DNA from: Auricularia sp. M13
Taxonomy: Eukaryota; Basidiomycota; Agaricomycetes; Auriculariales; Auriculariaceae
Length of the DNA stretch: 64,000 bases
Assembly (NCBI GenBank): GCA_037042915.1
Contig: CM073193.1
Location: forward strand, 7,316,001 to 7,380,000
Reading direction: 5' to 3'
Of this stretch, positions 35,258 to 46,536 are shown piece after piece. The notes below the pieces were generated by a model. That model saw only the letters and a list, made by a program, of their open reading frames with translations. It ran no database searches and had not been told where the DNA came from. Position 1 is the stretch's first letter. Each line of letters starts with the position of its first letter. The translations under genes were made by a program, and so were the position numbers.

Positions 35258-36292
35258 AATCTTTGTTGCGGCTTTCTACATGCACAATCCAGCACATCCA
35301 ATACTTTTCCTTTTCATCATGGGTGTATTAACTGCATCCGTGGGCCGCGGGCGGCAATACAAGACAGGGCGCCTTCATCTCTTGTGCTTGGCGAGTTTCA
35401 TGGATGCACAAGCCGCGCCTCGACATATCAAGACATTTGATTAGAGCTTGAGGTAGGATTCCGGAGACAGTGGCGTGGCCCTCGGCTTCCACCAGTCCGG
35501 CAATGCGTTTCAACGGTACGACAGCACGACTGACCGAGAACAACATGGTCCTGCTCTTCTTTTCACGCCGCCTCTGATGCTTCACGATCATCGTCTACTT
35601 CTTTTGTCTGGGGACTGATCGTTGGACCCAGCAAGGGTCTTGATTTCTCACCCACTGCGCTGGGAACTGAACGACCACCATATTCAACATTGAATGGAAT
35701 TTATGCTCTCATTTGCCATTGTCGCTTTCCTGAAGCAGGAAATGGACATTGTCGGCGCCAATTTACGGTATAAGCGCACAAGGGCGATATGCGGCTGCTT
35801 TGCGCGTGTGATAGGCCGCACTGGACTCAGGCTACGAAACAGAGGTACTGTCTCATGATCTTGCTCAGTGCGATATGTTATGATAGCATACCTGACATTG
35901 CGCAGGCGAGGGAGAGCAGCAGGTTTCTGAGCCTGGCTGGCCTTTCGAGCGTGCTGCAGGCCGTATATTATGCCCAGAAAGAGAACGTCGCCACAGTTCC
36001 TCGCGGAAAGCAGATTGTGCCGAATTGCGCGCATCAGCTGGCGATTGCAGTCCGAAGTGACAAGGCACCGCGCGCTTGCAAAGTATGCAAAACCGACGTG
36101 ATCCTCATAACACAGCCGCTGATTCCCAATACAGATATAGCACACAGCTTAGATGAGCGCTGGCCTCATACAGGAAGTTTTCTAAACACCCGCATCTCCC
36201 GGAGAGCGTCTTTCCCTCCCTCCTTGTCTTCATTCCTTATAACGGGCCTGCGTTGCTTTGCTGGACACACGCTCATTCGCATTTCAATACCC
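35258..36292. other. Intergenic, about 1 kb
   Basis: A minus-strand frame at 35328-35591 contains MLFSVSRAVVPLKRIAG, which could be a short mitochondrial-type peptide, but nothing else supports it. Frames at 35684-36145 look like chance. The right end is the promoter of the TmpA-like gene. Confidence 0.35.
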
Positions 36293-37979
36293 ATGGCACA
36301 AATACTCGACATTGAGAAAGGCTCGATCGGAGGTAGCAGCCTCGAGCTCGCTGGCGAGCTCGCGCCGCAGCTCTCGTTTGAGGGAGACGACCCCACAGAG
36401 CACGACAATAGCACTCTCACGAGCCCGACTCTTCATGTCGCGTCAGCGAGTTCCACACTCTCAGTCATCGCCCTAGGCAAAGACGCCGTAGCACTCAACG
36501 GCGAGACTGCTGCGGAAGGGGGTCCTACGTCTCTGCCGACGAAACGTGGAAACAGGCTCACCCGATATTTGCACCGTACGTACAGTACAGTGATGCACGC
36601 AAATCCTCCAGAGACCGTCTTAATCAAGCTCCTTCGCAGATAACTTCTTCTCTTCCTATAGGAAGTCATTCGCGGTCATATTCGCTGCCAACATGGCCGT
36701 CTTTGTTGCACTCGTTGTCCGTGCGCGTGGCACGCCGGGGTCTGCCGCGGTGGGGACTGCTGCGTCGGCAAACTTGATGGTCGCCATTCTCTTCCGTCAA
36801 GAGAACTTCGTCAACCTAGTGTACGAGATCTTCACGTATGCGCCGCTGTCCTGGCCGCTTAGCGTGCGGAAACGGCTGGCGAAGGTATTCCATTACGGAG
36901 GTTGCCACAGCGGCTGCGGCGTCGCCGCCGTCGTCTGGTACATTCTCTACACCGTGTTGACGATTCGCGAGTATGTCCAAGCGCCTCAAGGTGACGTCCT
37001 CGCGAACATGATCACCAGCTGCATACTGCTTGCCATGTTCTGCCTCATCCTCGGCGGCGCGCACCCTACCTTCAGACGCAAGCACCACGATGCGTTCGAG
37101 GCCCTCCATCGCTTCGCAGGCTGGACTGCTCTTTGCACTTTCTGGTGAGCATTATAAATCGATGGCACCAGCGCAACAAGTCGAAGTTAACCGACGTCAA
37201 TTGCCAGGATTCATAACGTATTCGCGGCCCGCGTCCGCGCGCGTACAGAACATCTGTCCCTTGGGATGGCGCTCGTGCGCTCGCCCAATTTCTGGACGAT
37301 TCTGATTTCGACATGTTGCACGCTTCTGTCGTGGTCACGTCTGCGGCTGCATCAAGTCCACGCCGAAAACCTGAGCGACCACGCCACACGGCTGCACTTC
37401 AAGTACCGCGCGATGCAGCCGTTTTACGGCGTGAAGCTCAGCGACCGTCCGTTGACAGAATGGCACGCCTTCGCCACTATCCCCGACACTGACCCTGAGA
37501 CGGGTAAAATCAACGGCTTCAGCGTTGTTGTCAGCAACGCGGGCGACTGGACGAAGCGGCAGATCATGCAGCCCTCCATGAAGTTGTGGATCCGCGGATA
37601 CCCGCTCCACGGCCTTCTCTTCACCAGCAAGCTCTTCCGCCGCATCGTCGTCGTCGCCACGGGATCCGGTATCGGGCCCTGTCTGTCGCTCATGTTTGCC
37701 GATGTCACGCCCCGGCGAGTTTTCTGGAGTACGCCAGCGCCGGAAACGACATACGGGAAAGGTGTGGTAGACGCCGTTCTGAAGGCAGATCCACGAGCTG
37801 TCATATGGAATACTCGGACGCAGGGTAGGCCGGACATGGTCGTCGAGACATACAAGCTTGTCAAGGAATTCGATGCTGAGGCCGTATTTATCATCAGTAA
37901 CCCAAAGCTGACATGGCGAGTCGTGTACGGGATGCAGACCCGGGGAATCGCGGCGTATGGAGCAATTTTTGACTCGTAA
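36293..37979 (+). CDS. TmpA-like integral membrane flavin oxidoreductase
   Basis: Membrane protein related to Aspergillus TmpA and to the C-terminal part of ferric-reductase-type enzymes. Exons 36293-36579, 36662-37144 and 37208-37979 give 513 residues. The N-terminal 90 residues are polar and cytosolic (MAQILDIEKGSIGG). Five or six hydrophobic spans follow, including SFAVIFAANMAVFVALVV, VAAVVWYILYTVLTI, SCILLAMFCLILGGAHP and FWTILISTCCTLL. The C-terminal NAD-binding part shows RIVVVATGSGIGPCLSLMF, VFWSTPAPETTYG and FIISNPKLTWRVVYGMQTRG. Cofactors and electron acceptor are not known from sequence. The first intron uses the donor CGTAC|GTACAG, one of several overlapping GTAC units. Confidence 0.86.
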
Positions 37980-38553
37980 CAAAAGTTCTTGTTATCGATG
38001 ATCAGCTGTTGCCGTTGAACGTAGACTTCATAACTTATGTACTTCGTCTAAATCGAATGTTAGAACCCTCTGTTCAAGCCAGCTGTGCTAGTTCTCGACG
38101 AGCTGACCGAAGAGGAGTTGACTTGCTGGCTAAGAAAAGAGGCACCGTCAGGCAAGCTTGTACTTTGTCAGTACTTACTGCGTTGCAAGTTCGGGCGCCA
38201 GATTGGGCAAACAAAGGGCGCAGGGCACAGAACACAGTGACCAAGTGTATGAGGACCGTCAATTCGAGCCCTCTCGCAGAAGCTAGTATGATGGACGAAG
38301 AGGCCTTTAGCACCCCGTGAACAACCCGTGAACGAACAAGCGGATAGGAGTGCGATGTGCCAGAGCGGACGAAGAGCAATCCCAGATACAACAGCGTATT
38401 ATCGGATAGCCCTACTGTGAGAACCAGTTCAAAGCATTTTAGAACCGTCCAGAGCTGTTGCCAGTTCGCGGATAGTCACGGTGGTTGCGGAGCTGAGAGG
38501 TTCCGATCGGTGTTTGCCGAGGCGGTCGAAGTTGAGCAGCAAGCCGTCTGACG
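37980..38553 (+). other. Intergenic, 574 bases
   Basis: No frame with family features. It holds the 3' end of the TmpA-like gene and the promoter of the bromodomain gene. Confidence 0.45.
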
Positions 38554-40429
38554 ATGTCGACAAAGCGCGGTCGCGAGTCTCTTCCTGGTAGCACAGAAGC
38601 ACGTAGAGCCAAGCGGCAGCGCCAGGCGTCGCCCTCGGATTCCGAACGCGACGACGGCGCGCCCGATACGTCCAGCAAGGAGTTCATCCGCACTGCCGGT
38701 CTTAAGCTCTACGATGCCGCGCGCATTGCGCAGGACGAGTAGTAAGCCCGCGTAGTTTCAATCTCTGGTGGTCTGTCGCTGAGCGCAGTGCGTACAGTGG
38801 TCGCACTATCGCTGCAGACTTCATGAAGGTACCGCCAAAGAAATTATATCCAGGTGAGTGCATGAGTTCAAGAGCTGGTTGAACGCGCTTGTAACTCCGG
38901 CCGCCAGACTACTACGAGGTCATCAAGCACCCAATCGCCTTGGACGACATCAAACAGCTCCTCGACAAGGATGCGTTCTCCAGCCTCAAGATGGTCAAGG
39001 ACCAGTTCGACCAGTGTTTCAAGAACGCCCGCAAGTACAACATGAAGGCCTCGCAGATTTGGCACGACTCCAAGACCTTGCAGGTCCGTTCATTATGAAT
39101 TCAACTTTCATCTTCGACATTGATGTGTATTCTAGAAAATTGTGAACACCGAGTACAAGCATCTCATGGGCGAGGACGACGATGAGGGCGGCTCGGATGA
39201 CGAAGGCAAGAAAGAGAAGAGGAAGAACATTGCGCGGACGATGAAGAACCGTCTCAACAAGCTTACTTCCAAAGCGGACGAAAAGTATGAAACTGGCTAC
39301 CAAGTACTTGAAAGAATCCCTCTGACATGACCTCGCAGCGGGCGCGTACTGTCTACCATGTTCATGGACCTTCCCAATAGAAAGGAATGGGCGGTTTACT
39401 ACAAAACAATCAAGAATCCTATTTCCTTCAATCAGATCCTGGTGAGTACCCCGGCGTATTGCTCTGTTCGACGTCACTCACCAGAGCACAGAAACGTGTC
39501 AAGCAAAAGGCTTATACAGACCTAGACGCTTTTGCAGCCGACGTGAACCTCATTTTCGACAATGCCATGCAGTTCAATGCCGAGGATAGCGAAATTTACG
39601 AGGACGCTGTCTTGCTGAAGGTGGCTCACGCCGCTATTGTTTTGCATGGTTTATTCTAACCCTATGGCAGGAATATTTCCGGCAGCTCTGTGCCGCAGAC
39701 CACGCTGTTCCCGCAGAGCCGAAGATAAAGCTCAAGGTTCCCGTGACACCAGCGCCGCCCAAGAAGGAGCCGCCGAAGGAGGAAACGCTGCCCAGCACAC
39801 TGACACTACGCGTGCCCACTAAAGAGACGCCGGTGCCACCACCAGCGAACCCGACGCTGCCGCCTGCCCCCGCCCGCGCACCATCGCCGAAGTTGCCAGT
39901 AGCACCTCTTACCGTCAGTAAGCCCAAGGCTGCGCCTACCCCGACACCAGCCCCGAAGGCCAAACCTCCAGTGGTGCACCATACTGTACCTGTGCCCATA
40001 CCCGCTCCGCCACCGCCGCCACCGCGCATCGCGCCTCCACCTATGCCTTATTACATGCCGCTTCCGCCTCCGGCCTCTGCGGCGCCCACGCCTCCACCAG
40101 CGCCAAAGCAGGCCGCCCCGCCACCTCCAGTCTACAAGTACGCAACGCCGGACCCGCCCGCGGAGGCCAGGCATCCAATTGCCGTCGCCATCGTGCAGAC
40201 ACTCCCTGTGCCTGGTGGCAGGACCTGGAAACTCAGTGCGCGCGAAGGAGTGCGAACCTGGAGCGTCCGGCTTGGCCGCGGCGAGAAGCGCGTCAGGCTC
40301 AGCAAGATCAGGTATCAGGATGTGGAAGAGAGCGATGACGATGAAGAGGAACGAGAAACTGTTTGTGAACGGCAAAAGCTGAACGGTTGGCAAGCACTGG
40401 AGTGGAAGTTTATCTGGCCAGCGACGTAA
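38554..40429 (+). CDS. RSC4: Double-bromodomain protein, Rsc4-like
   Basis: Reads acetyl-lysine on histones, probably as a subunit of an RSC-type remodelling complex. It starts MSTKRGRESLPGSTEARR. Bromodomain 1 runs from LKLYDAARIAQDEYGRTIAADF to YYEVIKHPIALDDIKQLL and FKNARKYNMKASQIWHDS, with the Tyr-Asn pair present. A linker with acidic runs follows (GEDDDEGGSDDEG). Bromodomain 2 has MFMDLPNRKEWAVYYKTIKNP, DLDAFAADVNLIFDNAM and QFNAEDSEIY, with the Phe-Asn pair. The rest is Pro-rich (about 100 residues), then a beta-type end, RTWKLSAREGVRTWSVRLG. Seven short introns were inferred. The true end is uncertain: a second frame to 40683 ends in VWKGFIWTVAEV and WEVQLKRRA, which looks like more of the same domain. 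Confidence 0.88.
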
Positions 40430-40752
40430 CGACCAGTTGGCGGTTGGACAAAGGAGCGTTTGGGTCCTCGCTTGAGGAGTCGGAGTCAAATCCCGGGCCG
40501 GATGAACAAAACACTGGCTCTGGAGTTTGCCCTGTTCGTGTTGATTGGGCGCTAAAACGGCCGTGGGATGGGCGAAAAGTCTGGAAAGGATTTATCTGGA
40601 CAGTCGCTGAAGTAACGATTACTGTTGATGTTTTGAGCGCTAAAACGGGCCTTTGGGAGGTTCAGCTGAAGAGGCGAGCGTGACGTGACAACAATCTTTG
40701 CCAGCGGTTCGTGTGCTGTTGTCCATTTCTAATAACGTGAACTTCATGTAAG

Positions 40753-42674
40753 CTATGCCCCCTGTCCAATTATGGAACCCCCATCGTAAACCTCGTCTTC
40801 GTGCGTGCTCTCAGGCTCTGAACCTGACGCCTGCTCCGGAACGTAGGTCTGATACCGCGTAGCAATATCTTCGCCCCGCGACCTTGCATATTGACGCAGG
40901 AGGTCATCTCTGCTCATCGGCCGCACTTCATAGCCCTCGCTTCCTCGTCGTATGCGACCACCCAAAGGGTAGTCATCGCTGTCAATGCTTCCTCTCGAAG
41001 ATTTTTCATCGTCTTCAGAACTGTTCCCACCCTGCGCTTCCTGACCATACATGGGGTGGTATGGCGGATACCCGCTGTGGTTGTGCCGCTGGCGCAACCG
41101 CTGGCTCGACGCACGCAGCGCAGGGTTCGGTCCACCGTTCTCGTACGTCCATGGTCCTGATGCGGGCAGCGAGACGGGCGTGTCGTCGTCCGAGTGGCCG
41201 TAGTCGATCTGCCGGCGCGATGGGTCCTGCGGCGGCCACAGCTCTTGCACGGACTCGAGTTCTGGCGGGGAAGCGAGCGAAGCATCAGTGACGGCGTGGC
41301 GTGTGGGTGCCGCGGGACACGAACCCCCGTCACGGCTCGGCGAAGGCCTCGCCGTTCGCGTAGGTGGTACGCGGCTCGTCGTCGACGGGGACGATGCCGC
41401 CGTACGGTGTGCGGCGGAACTCAATCCACTCACCGCCTTCGGCGACTGGGAAGCGCACCCCGTTCCCATACACGGTGCGGCTTGGGAGACACCAGGTGAG
41501 GAAGGACGGCCCGAGAACAGAGCGAATGTTGTAGAGCGTGGAGATGCTCTAAAGCGAGAGATTCAATTCCTGCATGATTGTCCGAATGAATAAACGCACG
41601 TAGGGAAATTTCACCTGTCGATGTAAGCGTCAACATAGCTCAAAAGTTGTGAGTTTTTAAGACAAACAGAGCGTATTTTGCCTCGCTTAACAAGGCGGCA
41701 ACCTTGTCCTTCTCGAGCCCTTCTATGGATGTCGTATTACAGGCCAGCAAGTAGAAGTGGTACAAACTGTGTGAGGCATGAATACGCGTTTACGTCAGCT
41801 CGAAAAGCAAGGAGCCACGTACCTGAAGAATCCCACAGAAAGGATGACAGGGACACACGCGACGTAGTTGAGCACGATGAATACCAATTCTGCGCCTTCC
41901 GGTTCGCCCTTGATAAACTGTTATTCAGGCGCAACAATCTCTAAAGCACAAACGCACAGTGTAATAAACGTCGATAACGCGTTTGGTGAGCATCCAGAGG
42001 TGGTAGGAGCATGCAACGTCCACGAAGAAGAGGAAGCGGAGAAAATGGGCGTGGTTTGCATGGCCTACGCAATTATTGACCCAAGGGCAATGGTGGTCTG
42101 CAGAGCAATCTCAATGACCAGTCAAACGGAGCGGCAGAAATACATACCCATCTTCAAACGCATCTAGACGAAATTTCAGCATGACACAGCCGAGGGAATA
42201 GTGCAGACAACGGACCGTTTGCACTGGGAGCAGTGGTGAGCGCGCGGCGGCTTGTAGTGGTCGCATTGCTTGCAATAACGCGGCTTTCCAGTGTAGCGCT
42301 TGACTTCAAATTCTTCGTCGTCCGCGAGGCTGGGTCGCTGAGGGAATGGTTGCATGGTCAACGCACGACAGTCGCGCAGCATGCAACAGGTCGCACCCAT
42401 CCATGTGGAACCGTACCCGGGTCGGTAGTGACGCAGAGATAGTAGTTGTAGTATAGCAGGCCAACGAGTATGCTGCGTGAGGAATGAGGCTCAAGAGGTC
42501 ATCCATTGCAGCTGGAGGCGCGCACTTGAATGGAACCAGCAGCTTTAGCAGTTCCACCGAGAGCGTCGACCCAAACCAGGGCCAAATGACGAATATTTGC
42601 ACCGAGTAAGATATGAAGGCTATCAGGGAGACGGTGCCTCCGACCCAGACGCGTCCCCACATTCGGGAGACCAT
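40753..42674 (-). CDS. PFA4: DHHC palmitoyltransferase, Pfa4-like
   Basis: ER membrane S-acyltransferase; in yeast Pfa4 modifies the chitin synthase Chs3. The start [20 protein letters not shown] leads into two membrane spans, [20 protein letters not shown] and then the zinc finger [20 protein letters not shown]. The catalytic core is [12 protein letters not shown] and [19 protein letters not shown]. The C-terminal cytosolic part shows [32 protein letters not shown] and [13 protein letters not shown]. The frame breaks just before the DHHC, at about 42155-42157: RCV and KMD are one base out of step, as if one T were missing from a T run. A second frame change near 41330-41360 in the tail could be an intron (GTACCACC to CCGCCAG) or another break. 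Confidence 0.86.
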
Positions 42675-42873
42675 GGTAGCTATTGAGCAAGAGAGTGATG
42701 ACAAGACCCGGCACGGCAGTGTCCGCAGCTTACTTTCCTGCACACCCGCCCAATATTGCTTTCAAGTTTATTTGGTTTCATGCGACCAGCCATATGGCTA
42801 CATAATCACGCTACTGTACACCATGCCTAGTCTTCGGCTGCTACAGTATGATACGCGCGTTTCCGAGGCCCGT

Positions 42874-44192
42874 TTACGCTTTGACTTCATTCGGGCAGTC
42901 CTCACCTTTGCCCAACTTGTCGAGATTATCCAACGTCGTCGTCGCGATGCCGTGCAATGCCTATATAAACTGTCAGTCCCCACAAGCATCTGAGCTGAAT
43001 ACTCTTGGAAGACATGCCTCTTGCGTCAAGAATGCTTGGTGGCCGGTGACGAATACGTTATGGAAGGAGATGAGGCGGGAAAGGAGGTCATCCTGAATGA
43101 CCTTGTCGCTCGAGTCCTGGTAGAAGTATCCCTCCTCGCCTTCGTACACATCGAGCGCGACAGCCCGCAGCTTGCCCGTCTTCAGCGTGGCCACGAGCGC
43201 CTTGGTGTCGATCAGTGCACCACGGCTAGTGTTGACGAGGATGGCACCCTGCCGCATCTTGGCCAGCGCATCGGCGTCGATGATATGTTTGGTCGACTTG
43301 TTCAATGGTGCATGCAGGGAGATGATCTCGGCCGTCTTGAGGACCTCGTCCAGGCTGTCGACGTACGTGACGCCCACCTCGCGTGCGGCGGCCTCGTCCT
43401 TCTTGATATCGTACGCGATGACGCGCGACTGGAAGCCTTTCGAGAGGATCCGACCTACGCACATCCCGATTTTGCCAGTGCCGACCAGGCCGACCGTACG
43501 CCCCTGTAGGTTGAAGGCCTGAAAGGGTGAAGTTGCCGTCACGGATACGCGAATATGCCTTGTGGCTGCGACAATTTCAATACAACTCGCAGTCAAAAGT
43601 GCTCCAGCGTACTATTTGCGGATCGCTGTGAGCATGAGCCCGACTGCAAACTGCGTAACATGTTAAACTGAATAATCCGTGAGCAGAACGCTACGCACCT
43701 CTGCAACGGCCTCGGGGGAGTACGCGGGGACGCTGACGACCTTGATTCCAAGTTCTTTCGCCTTATTCAGATCGACCTAGATGAACGAGCACATGAGCCG
43801 CGCATCCAGATATAATAACAAACCCGCTCACGTTGTTAGTCCCAGCAGACTGAGCGTCAAGCAATCAGCAAATATACAGACAGGCTCGCATACGCTATAC
43901 GCACTCGCAGCGCAACAAATTTAATGTTGAGCTTCTTGATCTCGTCCAAGACGGCTGCGTCGACCTTGTCGTTTACAAAGGCGCATATGGCGTCGTGTCC
44001 ATCGGCCATAACGACTGTGCGCTCGTCCAGGGAGGGCTCGATGAACGTGATGTCGATCGAGCTGTTCATCTGCTTTCGCGCGGCATTGAACGCGTCAATG
44101 TCATACTGTAGTCACGACGCTGTTCAGAACATGGCCATCGTCGACATCGTGTTCTGGCGCACCTTCTTTGCGCTGAAAAATGCGAGCTTCAT
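42874..44192 (-). CDS. D-lactate-type NAD-dependent dehydrogenase
   Basis: D-2-hydroxyacid dehydrogenase close to bacterial and fungal D-lactate dehydrogenase. Exon 1 (44192-44163) encodes MKLAFFSAKK; exon 2 starts at 44105 (YDIDAFNAARKQM). An 18-base exon (43849-43832) encodes SAGTNN. Motifs in order: FVALR, PAYSPEAVAEFAVGLMLT, GRTVGLVGTGKIGMCVGRIL, the Arg in NTSRGALIDTKAL, the Glu in DVYEGEEGYF and the His in VFVTGHQAFLTQE. The last intron (43017-42961) is GC-AG and joins QE to ALHGIATTTLDNL. Around 43515, NFTLSG runs into FNLQGR in the wrong frame. Relatives have two or three more residues there, so either about eight bases are missing or one extra base is present. Confidence 0.87.
42961..43017 (-). 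other. GC-AG intron of the D-lactate dehydrogenase gene
   Basis: The donor GAG|GCATGTC and acceptor ATATAG|GCATTG join in phase 0. They add a 28-residue end, ALHGIATTTLDNLDKLGKGE and on, as expected for the family. Without this splice the protein would end in an unrelated tail. Confidence 0.78.
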
Positions 44193-44654
44193 CGTGGAGG
44201 TCCAGATGCAACCTGTGACGTCCTTGCCGCGGCGAGACCTCGGAAGCAGTTTGCATACAGTGACTGTTCCAAGTTTTCCAAGCCCGCTTTCCTTCTTGCC
44301 CTTTTCAACCCCAAACACTACGATATCAGCATGCTACCATTCGGTTTACGCGTTGAAAACGATAATTTACCCCAGATGCCCTTTTGCCTGCCGTTTCTCA
44401 CACGCTACAGCTCTATGTGGCTTGCTTAGGCGTGTTGACGTGAGATTGAGCGCTCCTCGGCTGAAAGTGTGAGCAGCCTTCATCTCAACTAGAAAATCCA
44501 AATGCCAGCCTGCCAAGCGGGCAACCTGACCTTCACTATGATCTATCGCTCATACAGTGCTGCACTTCAATATCATGGTTTGTGGTAAATGATAGATCTA
44601 AAAGGTGTATATAATAAAGGGTATGACTCTATACATGTAGAGAACAAGGGTTCT
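44193..44654. other. Intergenic, 460 bases
   Basis: Contains the promoter of the dehydrogenase and the 3' untranslated region of the peroxygenase, both on the minus strand. No gene seen. Confidence 0.5.
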
Positions 44655-45642
44655 TTACACGCTGCCGGCTGCCTTGATCTGCTGCTTGTAGGCCTGAATG
44701 CGACCCGTTGTAGCATCGACGACCTCGCGCGAGACCGGCTCCTTGGGCTTGGACCAGCCCTTGGGGAATCTGTTCAGGCCGAACACCGACTTGAATGCGC
44801 GGAGGGAGAGCTTGCGGCTGATCTCCGAAGTGGCCTCGTCGGGCACGCCGAAGACGTTGAGAACGAGCGATGGCTCGCCGTCGGCGAGCGCCTGGTGCTG
44901 CGCATCCAACGGCGGCGAGAGCTTTTCGGCTTCCACGCGCGCAAGCGCAATGTCGAATTCAGTCAGGAAAGCCCCGTCCGACGAGCGCGCAATTATCTCA
45001 GCGACCTTCGTTTGGTTGGTTACGACGGAAGCGAACGTCTCTCCCGGGAGGGTGTCGTCGTGGACAAGAGACGCGTCGTGCTCGATGAAGTTGTGCAGAG
45101 CGAGGTCACCGAGCTGTCAAGGATATGTTCAGGCCGCGGTACCGATGTCACAGCGCGGGAAAGCTCACGTCGAGAGTGCCATCCGGGTGGAGAATGCGCG
45201 CGAGGGGGGTGGTGAGGAAGTTTGCCGTCGCGGCATCGAAGTTCAGCGCGTTTTGCAGCGTCTCATTAAGGCTGGCTGAGGAAACATTGAGGTTGGCTGG
45301 ACACATAGCATGACTGAGGTTGACTGACCCTGGGTGATACCCTTGCCGTTTCGCGGCCTGAGAGGGAGGTGAGAACGGTAAGAAGCACATAGGCTGAAGC
45401 TTACAAATGTCCCTCGTTTGCCAGTGTATTCAAGACGGGGCAAGGGCTGCGGCTGTCTCCCTCTCTAGCAGGACGCCACGAGGAGAATTGCCCTGTGGGA
45501 ATAAAGGGTGAGACGTTGCTCTGTTCTGTCAAAGCGATTCGGACGCACCAGCCAGTGCGGGAGGGTGGAAGTCCCGCGGGTGGGGCGAGGCTACGACGAG
45601 GGCAGCGACCGACACAAGAGCGAGCAGCGACGTAGAGTGCAT
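44655..45642 (-). CDS. Short unspecific peroxygenase (heme-thiolate peroxidase)
   Basis: Secreted heme-thiolate enzyme that oxygenates or halogenates organic substrates with hydrogen peroxide. Exons 45642-45549, 45492-45405, 45357-45329, 45275-45169 and 45113-44655 give 258 residues, the size of the short UPO family. The signal peptide begins MHSTSLLALVSVAALVVA. The proximal Cys heme ligand lies in SPCPVLNTLANEGHLPRNGK. The acid-base motif EHDAS lies in HNFIEHDASLVHDD. The family's end is GRIQAYKQQIKAAGSV. In the short class a Glu-His pair acts as general base; the Glu is present in VTNQTKVAE or nearby and the exact His cannot be fixed by eye. A 29-base exon encodes PRNGKGITQ. All splice sites are regular GT-AG. 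Confidence 0.93.
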
Positions 45643-46536
45643 GGTAGAATAAAAGAATTACTAGGGACGAAGCAGAAAAGCAGACGCGGAGCGACTGTAG
45701 TAGGGGAAGATGAGGAACTGACCTCGACGAGGGGCTCGACTACCTATATACCGGGAGTTGTGCCACATGGCCTGTCAGCCAATGATGTTCGCCTGATTTC
45801 GCAAATTTACGTGCCGCTTCATCATCGATACGATCGCAGGGCACTGGAGTCAGACGACGGAATCTTGAAATCACTGGGACGGCAACATGTGAGCCCTGTC
45901 GCTACCTGGACTCCATTGTCGATGAGCAAGCCTACAAAAAATGGGACTTCGAGGACAACAGCTCGTCGAACAACTCGGGATGATTCGCGCCGACAGCGGG
46001 AATGGGCATTGCTTGGCCAATCGGCGCTGTGCCAACTGCGACTCGCTGATCACGATCAGTCAAAGTGCTCATCTTGTGTTCAGCGGCAAGTCGTAAGAGC
46101 CGGAGCATCAAAGGGCCTTGACAAGGCCTTATTAGTTACACATGAAAAAACTTACTCCGGGACCCGCGGCAAGTCATTCACATGACAAGTCTGCAAAACC
46201 TCGAGGAATGAAAGCCCAGAAGCATTTTTATTCCAACAGACGTATTCCAAAGAGATAGACAGAGAGATGGGAGAGAGACAGAGAGAGAAACCGTTCGAGA
46301 TGGGGGCACAAATACAGGCAAGTTAGCACTGCTGTAGGCGATGAGTGGAAGGTATAAGAAGGGGTCGTGATGGGCGTAGAGCGACAGCAAGCAGCAAAAC
46401 AAGCAAGAGGATATTAGAGTCTTAACTTTAAACGAGCTCAAAGCGAGGGCAAGTGAAAAGAAAACTCACAACACCCAAAGATAGAGGAAACGGCGTCTAA
46501 GATCGACAGCGACAACGAATCGGGAAGGAGGGCGGA
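45643..46536. other. Intergenic, about 0.9 kb
   Basis: Holds the promoter of the peroxygenase and the 3' region of the SUN gene. A GA-rich microsatellite lies at 46256-46290. The plus-strand frame at 45508-46185 is Arg-rich and lacks a family; part of it mirrors the peroxygenase exon. Confidence 0.45.
46256..46290. repeat. GA-rich microsatellite
   Basis: Imperfect AGAG/GACAGAG repeat. Confidence 0.8.

Noticed and set aside
45508-46185. Plus-strand frame upstream of the peroxygenase
   Set aside because: Partly antisense to the signal-peptide exon; Arg-rich with no recognisable motif.
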